This document shows, piece by piece, positions 1 to 11,274 of a stretch of 64,000 nt of DNA. A model generated the notes under the pieces. The model saw only the letters and a program-made list of their open reading frames with translations, was not told where the DNA came from and searched no databases. Origin of the DNA: Castanea sativa (Eukaryota > Streptophyta > Magnoliopsida > Fagales > Fagaceae); NCBI RefSeq assembly GCF_040712315.1, contig NC_134017.1, positions 79,117,987 to 79,181,986 on the forward strand. The letters are read 5' to 3'. Numbering within the stretch: the first letter of the stretch is position 1; each line of letters begins with the position of its first letter. Both the position numbers and the translations under genes were made by a program.

Positions 1-571
1 GGGAAGATCTGAGGGATGGATCCAAACATTTCCCACCACTTAAGGAACCAGGAGGGGGTTTGGCTCTGAAAATCTTTACCGAACATTAAGAACCATGAAT
101 GATTAAATCTCTGGTTCTGGAAAAAGAGTACTTTTTCAAAGGCGTCCATGTAGTCATAATAACTGTAATGGAGAACTGAGCCTGATGGAGATTTGTAATT
201 TTTGAGGATCCTTAACAAAGAAGGATGTTGTCCCATTCTTTGCAACTGACAAAGCATGTGATGATGAACTTGTGATAGAGGACTATTGGGGGGTCCCCGT
301 TGCTGAAGATATTTTCTATTTGAGCAGACTTTTCCTAGGAGAGGATGCTCTTATAGAATTGGATATTTTTCTCTAGATGCTTGGGTAAGAAATGCCAGTT
401 TGGTGGCAAAACTTCCATGGCCAAGGCAAGGGGATCTGTTGTATGAACTAGGTGTGGTTCAATATAAGAGATATGTTGGGTAAAGGATTTCTTGATATAG
501 GAAGACTTTCCTCTTTGAGTTAGATAGGAAGAAGGCTTTTGAGTTCGGATGGGGCTAAAAGGCTCTTCTAC
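1..571 (-). pseudogene. Caulimovirid distal ORF remnant, left copy
   Basis: Downstream of the proline-rich frame, the minus strand carries broken reading frames rich in Trp, Phe and Tyr (for example FLKWWEMFG near base 20), interrupted by stops and at least one frame change. Position after RNase H suggests the distal viral ORF. I do not recognise a domain, and the frame runs off the window start. It shows no clear similarity by eye to the distal frame of the right copy at 9,861-10,604. Confidence 0.45.
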
Positions 572-880
572 CTAATAAGGGTTGATTGCTTTTGGTGCTA
601 GAGAGGCTAAGGCTGAGCTGTAGCTGTAGCTGGGCTGACCATATGGTGGCCTTTCATAATTTGATTTTGGAATTATTGAAACCAAATAAAGATTGGCAAT
701 ATTTGAGGGAGAAGCAGGGTTATCCTGTCTAGGGCTTTTGGCTTGGAATAATGGGACTATTTGGCTAGGAGTGATTGGCACGAGCTTGCTTGGGTTCTGT
801 GCTTGGCTAGTACCAACAAGGTTTTGTTGTTTAGGCAATTTTGGTGGTTGGGGTTGTTGTACGGGTTTCTTCTCGGACAT
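572..880 (-). CDS. Proline/glutamine-rich ORF after RNase H, left caulimovirid copy
   Basis: A short open frame begins with an ATG at 880, overlaps the end of the RNase H frame and ends in a stop at 572 (about 102 codons). Its N-terminus is basic and Pro/Gln-rich (MSEKKPVQQPQPPK); the rest is low in recognisable structure. By position it is the second viral ORF. The downstream sequence stays partly readable after the stop, so the stop may be a mutation rather than the natural end. Function unknown. Confidence 0.4.
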   Translation of the reverse strand: MSEKKPVQQPQPPKLPKQQNLVGTSQAQNPSKLVPITPSQIVPLFQAKSPRQDNPASPSNIANLYLVSIIPKSNYERPPYGQPSYSYSSALASLAPKAINPY

Positions 881-904
881 CTTGGCTATGGCTCTGCAAA
901 AATT

Positions 905-2984
905 CACAGGTTAGGAAATCAGGGATGCTGTTTTGACTTCCTTCAATGAATTCTAAATAAAAGTCAAAAACTGAAAGGATGGCTTGCCATCGTACAAAAA
1001 TCTGTTTTGATGCAATGTTTTGAACATCTTTTTCTAAAACATGTTTTGCAGATTTACAATCAATCCTAATAAAAAACTTTTGATTTAAAAGATCACTTTG
1101 AAATTTTGAAATGCATAGTACGATAGATAGTATTTCTTTCTTAATAGTACTATAATTAATCTGAGTGGGAGTCCATATTCCCGAATAGAAACAGACTATC
1201 TGTTCAGGAGAATTTGGACTAACACGCTGGAGGAGGATGCCACCATAACCTATGTTTGAGGCATCGGTCTGGACAATCTTGAAGGAATTGGCTGAGGGAA
1301 TTCCTACACAAAGAAGGGTTTTGACATACTGTTTGATATGCTGGACAACTGTGGTATGGGCTGCAGTCCAGGGAGATGGATTGGTTCAAAGTTTATCAAA
1401 AAGGAGCTTGCATTGCTGTTTGAGATTTTGATAGAAATCTGAGATGTAGTTGAGAGAACCTAGAAATCTCTGAAGCTGAGTTTTATCTAGGATTTCATCT
1501 GGAAACTTATCTGCAAATTGGATAGCTCTGTCTATGGGTTTGATAACACCATGGTGAATATCAAATCCTAAGAAACGAACTCTAGTTTGGAAAAGTTTGA
1601 TCTTGGGGGCGGAAACAACAAGACCATTGAGCTTGATGGTGTTGAGAAATGCTTTTAGGTGTTTCTTATGTTGTTCTAAAAAGTCTGAGAAGATGAGTAC
1701 ATCATCGATGTATACAATGGCATGGCTGGAGAATGGATTAAAAATCTCATTCATGATATTTTGGAATTCAGACGGTGCATTTTTGAGACCGAAGGGCATT
1801 ACGTTCCATTCGTAATGTCCAAAGGGTGTGATGAAGGCTGTTTTATACCTATCAGGCTCTCTGATTTGTATTTGCCAAAACCCACTCTTCATATCAAACT
1901 TGCTGAAAACAACTGCTTTGCTAAGCCTGTTGACTAAGTCCTTTTTGTTAGGAATTGGGTACCTTACCCATTCTAAGACTTTGTTGAGGGGCTTGTAGTT
2001 GATGACTAATCTAGGGACACCTCTCTCTATCTCATCATTCTTTTGGACATAAAAGACTGGACAAGACCATGGTGATCTAGATTTTCTGATGATACCTTTC
2101 TTAAGGAGGTCCTCTATTTCTGCTCTGCAAGTATCCATAAGTTCTTGGTTCATTTGGATAGGTCGAGCTTTGGTAGGGATATCTTTTTCATTGAAATCTT
2201 TGACATATAGGAGAGCTACCTTGTGTCTCTTTCTATGCCAAAAGGCTGTGGGTAGATCAGAGCAGACTACCTGCTTAAGTTTTTCCTCAAACTTTCTGAT
2301 CGCTTCTTGGAGGGTTTTACAAGCTAGTTGGTTCTCAACTTTCTTGTATCTAATTTCCCCCTGAAGGTACTTAAGATGTATGGACTTGGCACTAATCAGG
2401 TTTAAGGTTTTGGAGATAGTGTCAGCTTGGATGGTGCTAATGTTTCTAGGCACTGGTCCACTAATAAACTTAAACTTGATGGTTTGGCCAAAGGGATGGG
2501 TTGTAAGTCCTTTACTATCCACCGTGAAAGGATACAGGATGCATAGGAAAGGGTTTCCTAGGATGACTTTGTCTATCATGTTCTTGACAAGAACAAATGT
2601 TGTTTTAAAACACATGTTATCTTGACAAACATGGGCTTTAGGAAGTTTGAATTCTATCTGCATTTTGCCTCCACTTACAGAAGTCAATCTCTCTTTAGAC
2701 TTCTTGAAGTATTTGGAGGGAATGATTCCTTCTTGAATGCAGTTAAGATCAGCACTTGAATCAATTAAGGCTATGACCTCGAATTCAAAATCTTTGCTAA
2801 TGACAATCCTGACTTTGGAATGCCATTTATGGAAGTTAATCCTAGTGATAGCATCTAAGAACGATTCTTTGCTGGGTTCTTGGATAAGATTAGCGGTAGG
2901 GTTAACTGTTTGATCAACTTCATCATCAGGGGATCTCAGGAATGAGAGACCTTCCTCATTTCTTTGATGAGAAGTATTTTCCAA
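905..2984 (-). pseudogene. Caulimovirid aspartic protease - reverse transcriptase - RNase H, left copy
   Basis: An open frame (2,984 to 1,386, 532 codons) carries, in order, an aspartic protease whose active site reads LIDSSADLNCI (DSG changed to DSS), and a reverse transcriptase with the conserved DMKSGFWQI, MPFGLKNAPSEFQ and YIDDVLIF blocks; the catalytic YIDD is intact. After a stop near 1,386 the same strand continues with RNase H (QTDASNIGYGG; a later DCKSAKHVLEKD block) to about 905. In the family this polyprotein part processes the precursor and makes DNA from the pregenomic RNA. The protease substitution and stops mark it as dead. It is separated from the upstream coat-protein frame by a single stop at about 2,985; the right copy reads through at that point, so the stop is secondary. 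Confidence 0.85.
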
Positions 2985-5168
2985 CTATTGGGCTTTCTGG
3001 AGGGCCTTAAGCTCTTGCTTTAAGGTTATAATCTTACACTTGGTTTCCTTGGCTTCTCCTTGAAGGTCATCAATTGTGACTTCCTTCTTGGACTGGGTAA
3101 ACCTATTGCAGATTTGTTCCAAATCTACTTTGGGTTCCTGGTTCCTTAGTTTAGGCTTACTGGTTTCCTGTACTAAGGGTTGGAAAGTTTGGCTAGGCTC
3201 CTGAGGCTTGATCACTGGGTGATCTACTTGAGATAGTTTGGCTTCACAATGTTTCTTAAGATGGTCACGTTTGCCACACTTGAAACATTTTCCTGGTTTC
3301 TGTGGAACGTGTTTCTTAAGCTTCTTGGCTTTTTTATAGGCTTTGGAAATTGGTTGATGGAGTTTGCTAGCACGGTTTTCAAGCCGTTTCATTCTTAGCC
3401 GTTTCCACTTGGCTTCTAGGGGTTCTTTCTCTTTTTCAGAGTCAGAGGAGGGACTGCTAGAGGTTGTTCGGATCTCTAAGACCTTAAGCTGTCTTGTCGA
3501 AAAAGGTGAAGGAATGGCTGAATTCCTTTCTACTAGTTCATTCAGCTTCTGGGCAACTATTTCTAAGGCTGTTTTGCCTTTAGGGTAATTGGGGCTGGTG
3601 TGCCTATTTGTGGGTGGCTTGATAGGAGGCTCTTTAGGGGTTGGATGGATAGACCTAACAACTTCTTTAATTGCAATGGATCCTTCAATGGTCCAGGCTT
3701 TGGTGAGGACACAAAACTGCTTATGCTGGCCAAAATACCTTTCGAAGTATATGAAAAAGGGGACATTACGGGATACTTCCCTCATGAATGCCGTTCATGC
3801 TTCAAATACTCTTTCCTTTTGCTCTCTGGTATAATTGGCTTTATAGGCTTCTCTTTTAGTCCTGTTTCCTTCATAACTAAATTCCTTGCCTAATTCTTAT
3901 AGGTTAGGAACGAATTCTCTGTTTAGGACCAGAATATTCAGAGATTCTTCTTGCTGATCTGGAGGCTGTTCCATATCAGTTCCAGATGGGGATGGGGGGG
4001 ATTGCTCACTATCGTCTTCTTCATTGACAATCGAATCCTGTTTGGCTGTGTAGCAAGGTGTGGCGAGTTGGGAATTGGTTCTAACTCCTTGAAGCTGAAC
4101 ACCTAAATCTCTTCTAGACCTTGGGAATGGTGATCCTAGAGGTCTGGTTGAGATACACTGGGATGCAAATCTATCTCTAAGGTAGATAGGTGACTGCCTA
4201 TGGGGCTGCTGTAGATCTATTGGAGATCTAAACCGTGGTATATCCAGATGTGGTCTACAATCATAGTCTAGAGAAGTACTAAGCCTAGATCTGTCAAAAC
4301 TTAACCTAACCATGCCGTCAGCTAGTTGCTGGACAAATTCTAGATCTGGATTCTAGGTTGGGTTTTGGATCTGTAGAGTATGGTTCTCATTCTCTAAATT
4401 CCAATTGGTTGGGAATGTGACCTCTGTCCACTTGAGGGTTCTAGGAACCTGAATCTTGGCACAAGGGTCAGTGGTTTGGATGAGGGTTGTCTCACCTCTC
4501 TTTCTTCTATCAAGTGCTCCAACATTCATGTTCGTTCTCATGCACTTGTAGTATACTCTGTATATCAAGGCTATCTGGCTAGTTCCCTGCGTCATGAGGG
4601 TTCCATGAGTCTTGATATTGAGTGTGAAGGCTTTAATAACTGTGCTATCATGGATATGGATAGTGAAGTCTGGGAAACAGTTAAAATGGATGGGTCCGTT
4701 GCTAAGACTGGTTTCTATGGTTCCTAGGAGGCTATCGTCGAATTTGACGTGACGAGCATCTCTAAGGGCCATGAGGATTGAGCTATTCAAACCTCTTCTG
4801 GTGAGTGGCTTAACTCCGATCTGGACAAGTCCTATGTGTAGGAAGTTATGTCCTTTGTCTTTATGCTTTTGAATGGCTGATGGGGATAACAAGTAGCACG
4901 TCTCGTACTCCTTGTTTATACCATAAACTTGTTCTATGGTCTTAACATGGTAGTCTGACTTGAACGCTCTGCTCAAAGACCATGAAGACTTATAGAATTG
5001 GCTGGTGGCTACTTTAGGGATATTCTAATCTCCTATGTCTAGATCTAAATCGGACAACTTATAAGACTTCGAATTAAGTACTCCTAGGTCTGCTGGTATA
5101 TCTGGGATGGATGATGGTTGGGAACATCTACTGCTGGTAGAAAAGGAACTTCTAAACAACCTATTCAT
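2985..5168 (-). pseudogene. Caulimovirid movement protein and coat protein (core deleted), left copy
   Basis: The natural start is probably the ATG at 5,168. A stop at 5,025-5,027 breaks the N-terminus, then frames 4,976-4,353 and 4,313-3,897 carry the movement-protein domain; a block with the conserved Asp of the 30K family reads CFPDFTIHIHDS. The coat-protein part (3,785-2,985) has an acidic/serine stretch, a lysine-rich stretch and a CCHC knuckle (CFKCGKRDHLKKHC), but the conserved tryptophan-rich coat core seen in the right copy (about 7,150-7,880) is missing, an internal deletion between the Ser/Glu-rich stretch and the knuckle. Movement proteins open plasmodesmata; coat proteins form the capsid. 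Several stops make it non-functional. Confidence 0.8.
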
Positions 5169-6990
5169 GATTTTGGGGTTATAAGTTTAAATCAACGATC
5201 ACAACCTAGTCACCTTTATCCTCAAAATTCTGGATCTAACCTTTAGATCTGAAACAAAAGTATACAACAATGAGATAGACACCTGATTTGTGAACTCTTA
5301 CCTACCGTACTCTCCTCCAAAATGGGGACCACCCTTCAACGCCTTCCCTGGTATAAACAAGGAGTACGAGACGTGCTACTTGTTATCCCCATCAACCATT
5401 CAAAAGCATAAAGACAAAGGACATAACTTCCTACACATAGGACTTGTCCAAATCAGAGTGAAACCACTCATCAGAAGAGGTTTGTACAGCTCAATCCTTA
5501 TGGCCCTTAGAGATGCTCGTCACATCAGATTTGACGACAGCCTCCTAGGAACCATAGAAACCAGTCTTAGCAATGGACCCATCCATTTTAACTGTTTCCC
5601 AGATTTCACTATCCATATCCATGATAGCACTGTCATCAAAGCCTTCACACTCAATATCAAGATTCATAGAACCCCCATGACACAGGGAACTATTCAGATA
5701 GCCTTGATATACAGAGTATACTACAAGTGCATGAGAACGAACATGAATGTCGGAGCACTTGATAGAAGAAAGAAAGGAGAGACAACCCTTATCCAAATCA
5801 CTGACCCTAGTGCCAAGATTCAGGTTCCTAGAACCCTCAAGTGGACAGAGGTCACATTTCCAGCTAATTGGACTTTAGAGAATGAGAACCATACTCTACA
5901 GATCCAAAACCCAGCCCAGAATCCAGATCTAGAATTTGTCCAGCAACTAACCGACGACATGGTTAGGTTAAGTTTTGATAGATCTAGGCTTAGCGCTCCT
6001 CTAGACTATGAGTGTAGACCATCTCTGGATATACCACGGTTTAGATCTCCAATAGATCTACAGCAGCCCCATAAGCAGTCACCTATCTACCTTAAAGATA
6101 GATTTGCATCCCACTGTAGCTCAACCAGACCTCTAGGATCACCATTCCCAAGGTCTAGAAGAGATTTAGGTGTTCAACTTCAGGGAGTTAGAACCAATTC
6201 CCAACTCACCACACCTTGCTACACAGCCAAACAGGATTCGATTGTCAATGAAGAAGACGATCGTGAGCAATCCCCCCCATCCCCATTTGGAACTGATATG
6301 GAACAGCCTCCAGATCAGCAAGAAAAATCTCTGAACATTTTGGTCCTAAACAGAGAATTCGTTCCTGACCTAGAAGAATTAGGTAAGGAATTTAGTTCTG
6401 AGGAAAACAGGACTAAAAGGGAAGCCTACAAAGCCAATTATACCAAAGAACAAAAGGAAAAAGTATTTGAAGCATGGACGACATTCATGAGGGAAATATC
6501 CCGTAATGTCCCCTTTTTCATATACTTAGAAAGGAATTTTGGCCAGCACAAGCAGTTTTGTGTCCTCACCAGAGCCTGGACCATAGAAGGACCCAATGCA
6601 ACTAAGGAAGTTGTTAGGTCTAGCCACCCACCCCTAGAAGCCATAACCTTTAGTCATCGCAAGAAAGAGATAATAGCCTCTCCATTCAAAACCACCACAG
6701 ATAGGCATCAACCAGTTGACAAGGTTATTGAGCAAAATAACTATACCAACCAGTGTCTAAACGTTATAGGAAAACAATATTGCAGGATAAAAGATAGGAT
6801 CGAAAACAAGGTTATCCTCCAGCCAAGAAGCTCTAGTAAACCGATCCAAGCCTTAGAAAAGCCTTTAGTCAAGTTACCTACAACTAGACACACTAGCCTC
6901 AGTTATCCTAAGGATAAAACAGCCTTAGAAATAGTTGCCCAGAAGTTAGAAGAACTTGTAAAGAAGGAACTAGCCACCCCTTCATCAGTT
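3500..6990. repeat. Large inverted repeat formed by the two caulimovirid copies
   Basis: Sequence from about 4,940 down to 3,500 on the minus strand matches about 5,350 to 6,990 on the plus strand, covering the movement protein and the start of the coat region, with a spacer of roughly 400 bp. Substitutions are scattered throughout and the right arm holds extra sequence (for example around 6,650-6,880), so the arms are homologous but not identical. Read-through transcripts could fold into a long hairpin. Confidence 0.75.
5169..5289. other. Junction between the two head-to-head caulimovirid copies
   Basis: About 120 bp separate the start of the left copy (ATG at 5,168, reading left) from the first recognisable right-copy reading frame. 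No tRNA-Met primer-binding sequence and no direct repeat were seen. The movement-protein N-terminus present on the left has no counterpart on the right, so the junction cuts into the right copy. Confidence 0.5.
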
Positions 6991-8094
6991 AATGGTTTAG
7001 ACATCCAAACAGCCTCTAGCAGTTCTAGTCAAGCATCTGACCAGGAGGTTGAACAACTAGAAAACCAGTCTCAGGATTTACAGGTAAAACGGCTTTACCA
7101 TCCTAATCCAACCAGCTCAACCAAGAATTGCTACCGCAGGCCAACACCCCCTGACCTCCAGTATGATGAACGGAATGTTAGTAACCAATTTTTAGTATCC
7201 TTTGGTACACTCTATGAATGGAACATAGATGGTTTATCAGAACAGGAGATCCTAAACAAAATCCAGCATATGACTATGGTAGCAAACAACTACCTGGACG
7301 AAGGCCGTCCTCATAAGGAAGTCATCGAAATGATGGTGTTAGGATTCACAGGAAAACTCCAGCAATGGTGGAACAATTGCCTAACAGAAATGTCTAAAGA
7401 AGACATCAAGTATGCAATTCAGAAGGATGAGGAAGGAAACCTTATCATCAATGAAATTGAACAAGGAATTCCTGATGGAGTCAATACCCTGATCTATATG
7501 ATCATGAAACACTTCATAGGAAAGCCCAACAACATTACATCCAGGATTTATGAGCAGCTCAGTAACCTTAGATGTAAAACCCTAGGAGACTACAAGTGGT
7601 ATGAAGATATCTTTACCACTAGAGTCATGCACAGAAGAGATTGTAACTCTCCATTTTGGAAGGAGAAATTCATTAATGATCTACCAACACTATTCAGCCA
7701 GAAAGTCAAAGAAACCCTTTCGAGCCCCTCAGGTGTCATAGATTATGATAACCTAACCTATGGAGACATCTCTAGCACTATTCGAAGTGAAGGAATGAAG
7801 ATGTGCAGGGATCTCAAAATCCAAAGCCAAATCAACAAGAACAAAGCCAAGTATGAAATAGGACATTTCTGTATACAGTATGGCTTACCCTCAGTCAAAC
7901 CTTCCAAAAGGAAATCCAAGCACAAAGGAAAGGAATCCTTTGAGAAATCCTATAGGAAGAAAGGAACCAAGTATTATAGAAAACAGAAGTACAAGAATGA
8001 TGATTTCTATAAGAAAGGAAACTCCAAGGAACCCATTCCACAAGCATCAGGCAAATGCTACAACTGTGGAAAGAAAGGTCATTTTCAAGAGTGA
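5290..8094 (+). pseudogene. Caulimovirid movement protein - coat protein fusion frame, right copy
   Basis: A long open frame (about 934 codons) lacks an ATG at its head: it opens at a GTG and the first residues do not match the movement-protein N-terminus of the left copy, so the start is lost. The movement-protein domain occupies roughly residues 25-210, followed by a Pro/Ser-rich linker, and the coat-protein core (about residues 620-860, with the block LQQWWNNCLTEMSKED and later WYEDIFTTRVMHR), a Lys-rich basic stretch and a CCHC knuckle beginning CYNCGKKGHF. The frame is broken inside this knuckle near 8,085, continuing in another frame. Movement and coat domains in one frame indicate a single-polyprotein genome plan. 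Confidence 0.8.
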
Positions 8095-8890
8095 GTGTAG
8101 AGCTAAGGCCAAATCCCTTATCAATAGCCTCATTAGTGACCAACCCAGCAAAAATGAGATCTTCAAATTACTAGAACTTGACCACTCAGACAGTGAGTCA
8201 TTCAGCAGTGCTAGTGACAGTGAACTCAAATAGATGTATAGGTCATCCTCTGATTCCTCTAGAACCAGTACCTTTAGTGGCCCGAATGAACCCACACCAT
8301 GCAAAGATGGTTGTTGTAGGAACAAAACCATTAATTTCCTCAATAGGTAAGAAGAGCTTCTTTTGGACCTCATAGAGGCTATAGAAGACCCTGTCACCAA
8401 AGCTCAGAAGCTTACCCTTTTCCATCAAACCTTAGTAAAGGAAACCAGCAAACCCAAACTAAGAATCCAGCAACCAAAGGTAGATTTAGAACAAATCTAC
8501 AATAGGTTTACCCAGTCTAAAAAGGAAGTTACAATCAACAACCTCCAAAGAGAAATTAAGGAAACCAAGTCAGAAGTTAGAACCCTAAAGCAAGAATTAA
8601 CCATTCTCAGGGTCGATTATGATCTCCTTAATCGAAGAATCCAACTTTTGGAGAACACTTCTCATCAAAGCAATGAGGAAGGTCCCTCAGATGATGAAGT
8701 AGATCAAACAGTTAACCCTACAGCTGACCTTATCCAAGAACCCAACAAAGAATTGTTCTTAGATACCATCAGTAGGATTAACTTCCACAAATGGCATTCC
8801 AAAGTCAAGATTGTCATTAGCAATGATTTTGAATTTGAGGTCATAGCCTTAATTGATTCAGGTGCTGATCTTAATTGCATTCAAGAATGA
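8095..8890 (+). pseudogene. Coat-protein tail and aspartic protease start, right caulimovirid copy
   Basis: Downstream of the knuckle frameshift the sequence continues with a Ser/Asp-rich tail (to a stop at 8,233), a stop-interrupted piece, then an open frame 8,363-8,890 with a coiled-coil-like Lys/Glu-rich segment and the protease active site LIDSGADLNCIQE, which here keeps the canonical DSGA. The frame ends in a stop directly after this motif, where a deletion has removed most of the remaining protease. Confidence 0.75.
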
Positions 8891-9236
8891 ATCATAGCCC
8901 ATCCCTTTGGTCAATCTGTCAAATTTGAGTTTATGAGAAGCCCCGAACCTTGGGAAGTCAGCTCCCTCCAGAAAGCTTCTATATCAAAAACTCTCCGTAC
9001 TAGCACATCTCATAATCAAGCCCAACACCTTGATTCAGCCAAAACAATTGATGATTCTTTTGACCTCAACTGGTCCCTGTTATCATCATGCATTCATCAT
9101 GAAAATATTTGTATCTCTGCATCCATCAATTTTAAAAACAAAAGGGTTTTTAACAATTATTTGAAAAACTCAAATGATCCAAACCTTTCTTGGCAGGAGA
9201 AAGAGAGCAATATTTAATACCACTAATAAGTGGACA
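8891..9236 (+). pseudogene. Protease remnant at deletion scar, right caulimovirid copy
   Basis: The sequence resumes with HPFGQ followed by degenerate protease-linker residues (matching the left copy about 65 residues downstream of the active site) and then passes into unmatched sequence. All of reverse transcriptase and RNase H is absent from the right copy. This is the clearest internal deletion in the block. Confidence 0.6.
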
Positions 9237-9860
9237 ATGACTTCTTCAGTAGAAAAGAAGGGTAAGGGGAAAGCACCCGCAAGGGGAAATCCTCAAGACA
9301 AAAGACTACCAGCGGGACAGTCTTTTGTAAAGCACGAATGCGCATCCTCTACCAACCATAGACGAGCAACATCCCTTCAGGAATTTGTCTCTCCAATAGT
9401 GACATATTCCAGTGGTGATATGGCTATTGATTTACAGGAAGTTATATCCAGGACCCTACAATTCAATAATGGAGCATATACAAATTTACCCTACTCCATT
9501 AAATGTCTCCTTGATAACCTCCAATTTGCCTACACCAGGAAAACCCAAGACCTTTTCCAAAAAACCCTCAGAGCACTAGAAATCCACCTAGTTAACCTTG
9601 AAGCTAGGAATGAAGTCTTAACTAGTCAACTCTTTGGCAAAGAGGATATCCATTCAATGGATAAAATGACTATCATGGGCACTGATTATGCTAAGCTCAG
9701 TCTTAAGACTAGAGCTACTCTAAGAAGTGCCACTGCCAACTTGCCATCAGACTTACAAACTCGTATTCTGAGAAGCAAGGCTATGAAAGAATCTCTGAAT
9801 CTTTGGTTTAAACATTTCAAAATGTTGGTAACAACCACTATTCCTAATCCAGACGATTAA
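9237..9860 (+). CDS. Uncharacterised caulimovirid-associated ORF
   Basis: An uninterrupted 207-codon frame from the ATG at 9,237. The N-terminus is basic (VEKKGKGKAPARG), the middle is helix-rich (KTLRALEIHLVNLEARNEVL, likely a short coiled coil) and the C-terminus contains LWFKHFKMLVTTT. I do not recognise the domain. Its position after the polyprotein and its basic/helical nature fit a second viral ORF, but no function can be assigned from sequence alone. It is the only right-copy viral frame with both a natural ATG and no internal stop. Confidence 0.55.
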   Translation: MTSSVEKKGKGKAPARGNPQDKRLPAGQSFVKHECASSTNHRRATSLQEFVSPIVTYSSGDMAIDLQEVISRTLQFNNGAYTNLPYSIKCLLDNLQFAYTRKTQDLFQKTLRALEIHLVNLEARNEVLTSQLFGKEDIHSMDKMTIMGTDYAKLSLKTRATLRSATANLPSDLQTRILRSKAMKESLNLWFKHFKMLVTTTIPNPDD

Positions 9861-10604
9861 GATGATATTGATAATTTTATCATGCAAGCTAAATGGGAAG
9901 AATACTTTGCAAGTAGCTCCAGAGTATATGAAAACAAGCATCCCTTTCCGGGACTTTTGGTCAATTATGAAGACAGATCAGACGAAGAAGAAAGAGATCC
10001 TGTCTGGCTCTCACAAATGTTTGAATCCGGTTTTATAAGACTTATCAAGCTCACAAGTCATGACCAAATTAGCTAGCTACCCCAGATCATCCAAAATGCT
10101 GTCAAACAGATCAACAGCCCTTTTGTTTCTATCAGATGTTGGAATACTCTACCAGATTGGGACAAAGATAATTGGATGGAAGTTCATCCCTCAAAGCATC
10201 TTGTCCTCATCAATGGTTTCACTTATCAGGGCCCATGGTATGAAGGAGATACATATATTTCATACAAATACCCTAATGCTCTAGCAGAACGCTGGAGGAA
10301 CTACTTCAACAACCAAATTCTTGATATTAGCCAAGATCTATGGAAAGACTACCATTTTATAGGTTCTACAGACAGGATCTATGTTTTTGGAAGACGACCA
10401 TATGATTCTGCCATCAGAAACCTCAAGAAACTTGGTCCTGATAGTCCTAAAGAGTTCCTCACGGGGAAGAAGCCTGTACATGAACCCCTTCTCTACTGCG
10501 GACTCTGTAACCACTATACCAGATATCACAAGCACAATTGTGATGATGATTCCCCATGGGATCCCTACGATGGATATCCATCAGATGCTCCTGATACTGA
10601 CTGA
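9861..10604 (+). pseudogene. Distal caulimovirid-associated frame, degenerate, right copy
   Basis: Frames 9,882-10,076 and 10,176-10,604 look like one ancestral coding region broken by frameshifts. The C-terminal part has a Cys/His cluster (CGLCNHYTRYHKHNC), a possible zinc-binding C-X2-C-X8-H-X2-C element, followed by a strongly acidic tail (DDDSPWDPYDGYPSDAPDTD) ending in a stop at 10,604. Unknown function; it may be the natural continuation of the ORF at 9,237. Confidence 0.45.
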
Positions 10605-11250
10605 AGCATCCTGACCCAGCAACTCAGGATAAGATTCCAATTCAGTTACTATTCAAAATCAACACCAACCACTGATATGAACAGTACCCGCAGTACCAGC
10701 ACTCAGCAGATTCCCCGGCAGATCACTATTCATCCAACAGTGACCGATGAACAGTAATCCAAAAAAGCAAGGGGACAAGTCACTATTCACAGAATAGTAA
10801 AAGTTACTGTTCACAGACATAATCATTCAGAATTACTATTGCTTTCGGTGGAAAGAGTTTTCACCTCAGTAAAAACAATTCACCTTCCGTGATTCCAGCA
10901 GTCTTCAGAAGGCATCCAAGGCTCCCTCCAATCTATTTAAGGCAGCCTCTTCTCCATTCTTCAGCAGGTCCAATTGTAGTAGCAACAATTACCTCACCAG
11001 TCGGAGGTCCAATTGTAGTAGCAACAATTACCTCACCAGTCGGAGGTCCAATTCTAGGAAGAGTTCCAGAATACCTCAGAGGCAAAGTTTTAGGAATAGC
11101 TCCAAAACACTATCCCCTCACCCAGCTTTAGCATTGTAATCAAATGGCGCAATTATATGCCTCAGTCGGTATTTATCTTTGTAATCATATGGCCTCAGTC
11201 GGCCTTTATTTGTATTTTCTTCCGCACATGGCCTCAACCGGCCTTAGTCT
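10605..11250 (+). promoter_or_regulatory. Caulimovirid intergenic region, promoter-like
   Basis: After the last viral frame comes a non-coding stretch with repeated CACTATTCAC / ACTGTTCACAG-type motifs (10,720-10,820), a TATA-like TATTTAAG at 10,934-10,941 and a pyrimidine-rich start-like TCTTCTCCATTCTTC directly after it. Pararetroviruses carry one strong promoter in this position. The tail contains several ATGGCCTCAGTCGGCC-like repeats (11,140-11,245). Promoter activity is inferred from position and TATA only. It would fire rightward, toward the 3' end of the CYP716A gene. Confidence 0.45.
10966..11043 (+). repeat. 39-bp tandem duplication in viral leader
   Basis: Two identical 39-bp units start with AGGTCCAATTGTAGTAGCAA at 10,966 and 11,005; a third, diverging unit begins at 11,044. 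It lies just downstream of the TATA-like element. Confidence 0.85.
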
Positions 11251-11274
11251 GTATATATATATATTTGAAGAAAA

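Larger units (their letters stand above)
1..11260. mobile_element. Endogenous caulimovirid (pararetrovirus) locus, two defective copies head to head
   Basis: The whole block is viral-like sequence with the domain order of Caulimoviridae: a 30K-type movement protein, a coat protein with a CCHC zinc knuckle, an aspartic protease, reverse transcriptase and RNase H, then extra downstream frames. The left copy runs on the minus strand from 5,168 down to base 1 and continues beyond the window; the right copy runs on the plus strand from 5,290 to about 11,250. No LTRs flank it and I see no integrase, which separates it from Ty3/gypsy elements. Both copies carry stops, frameshifts and large deletions, so neither is intact. 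The right edge lies in a (TA)n run at 11,252-11,264. Placement in a genus was not attempted. Confidence 0.85.

Noticed and set aside
1386..2984. Ty3/gypsy retrotransposon as the source of the RT frame
   Set aside because: A 30K movement-protein domain precedes it, no integrase follows RNase H, and no LTRs are present.
1..11250. Possibility that the caulimovirid locus is an intact, releasable virus
   Set aside because: Each copy has stops, frameshifts, a missing start or a large deletion of an essential domain, and no primer-binding site was found.
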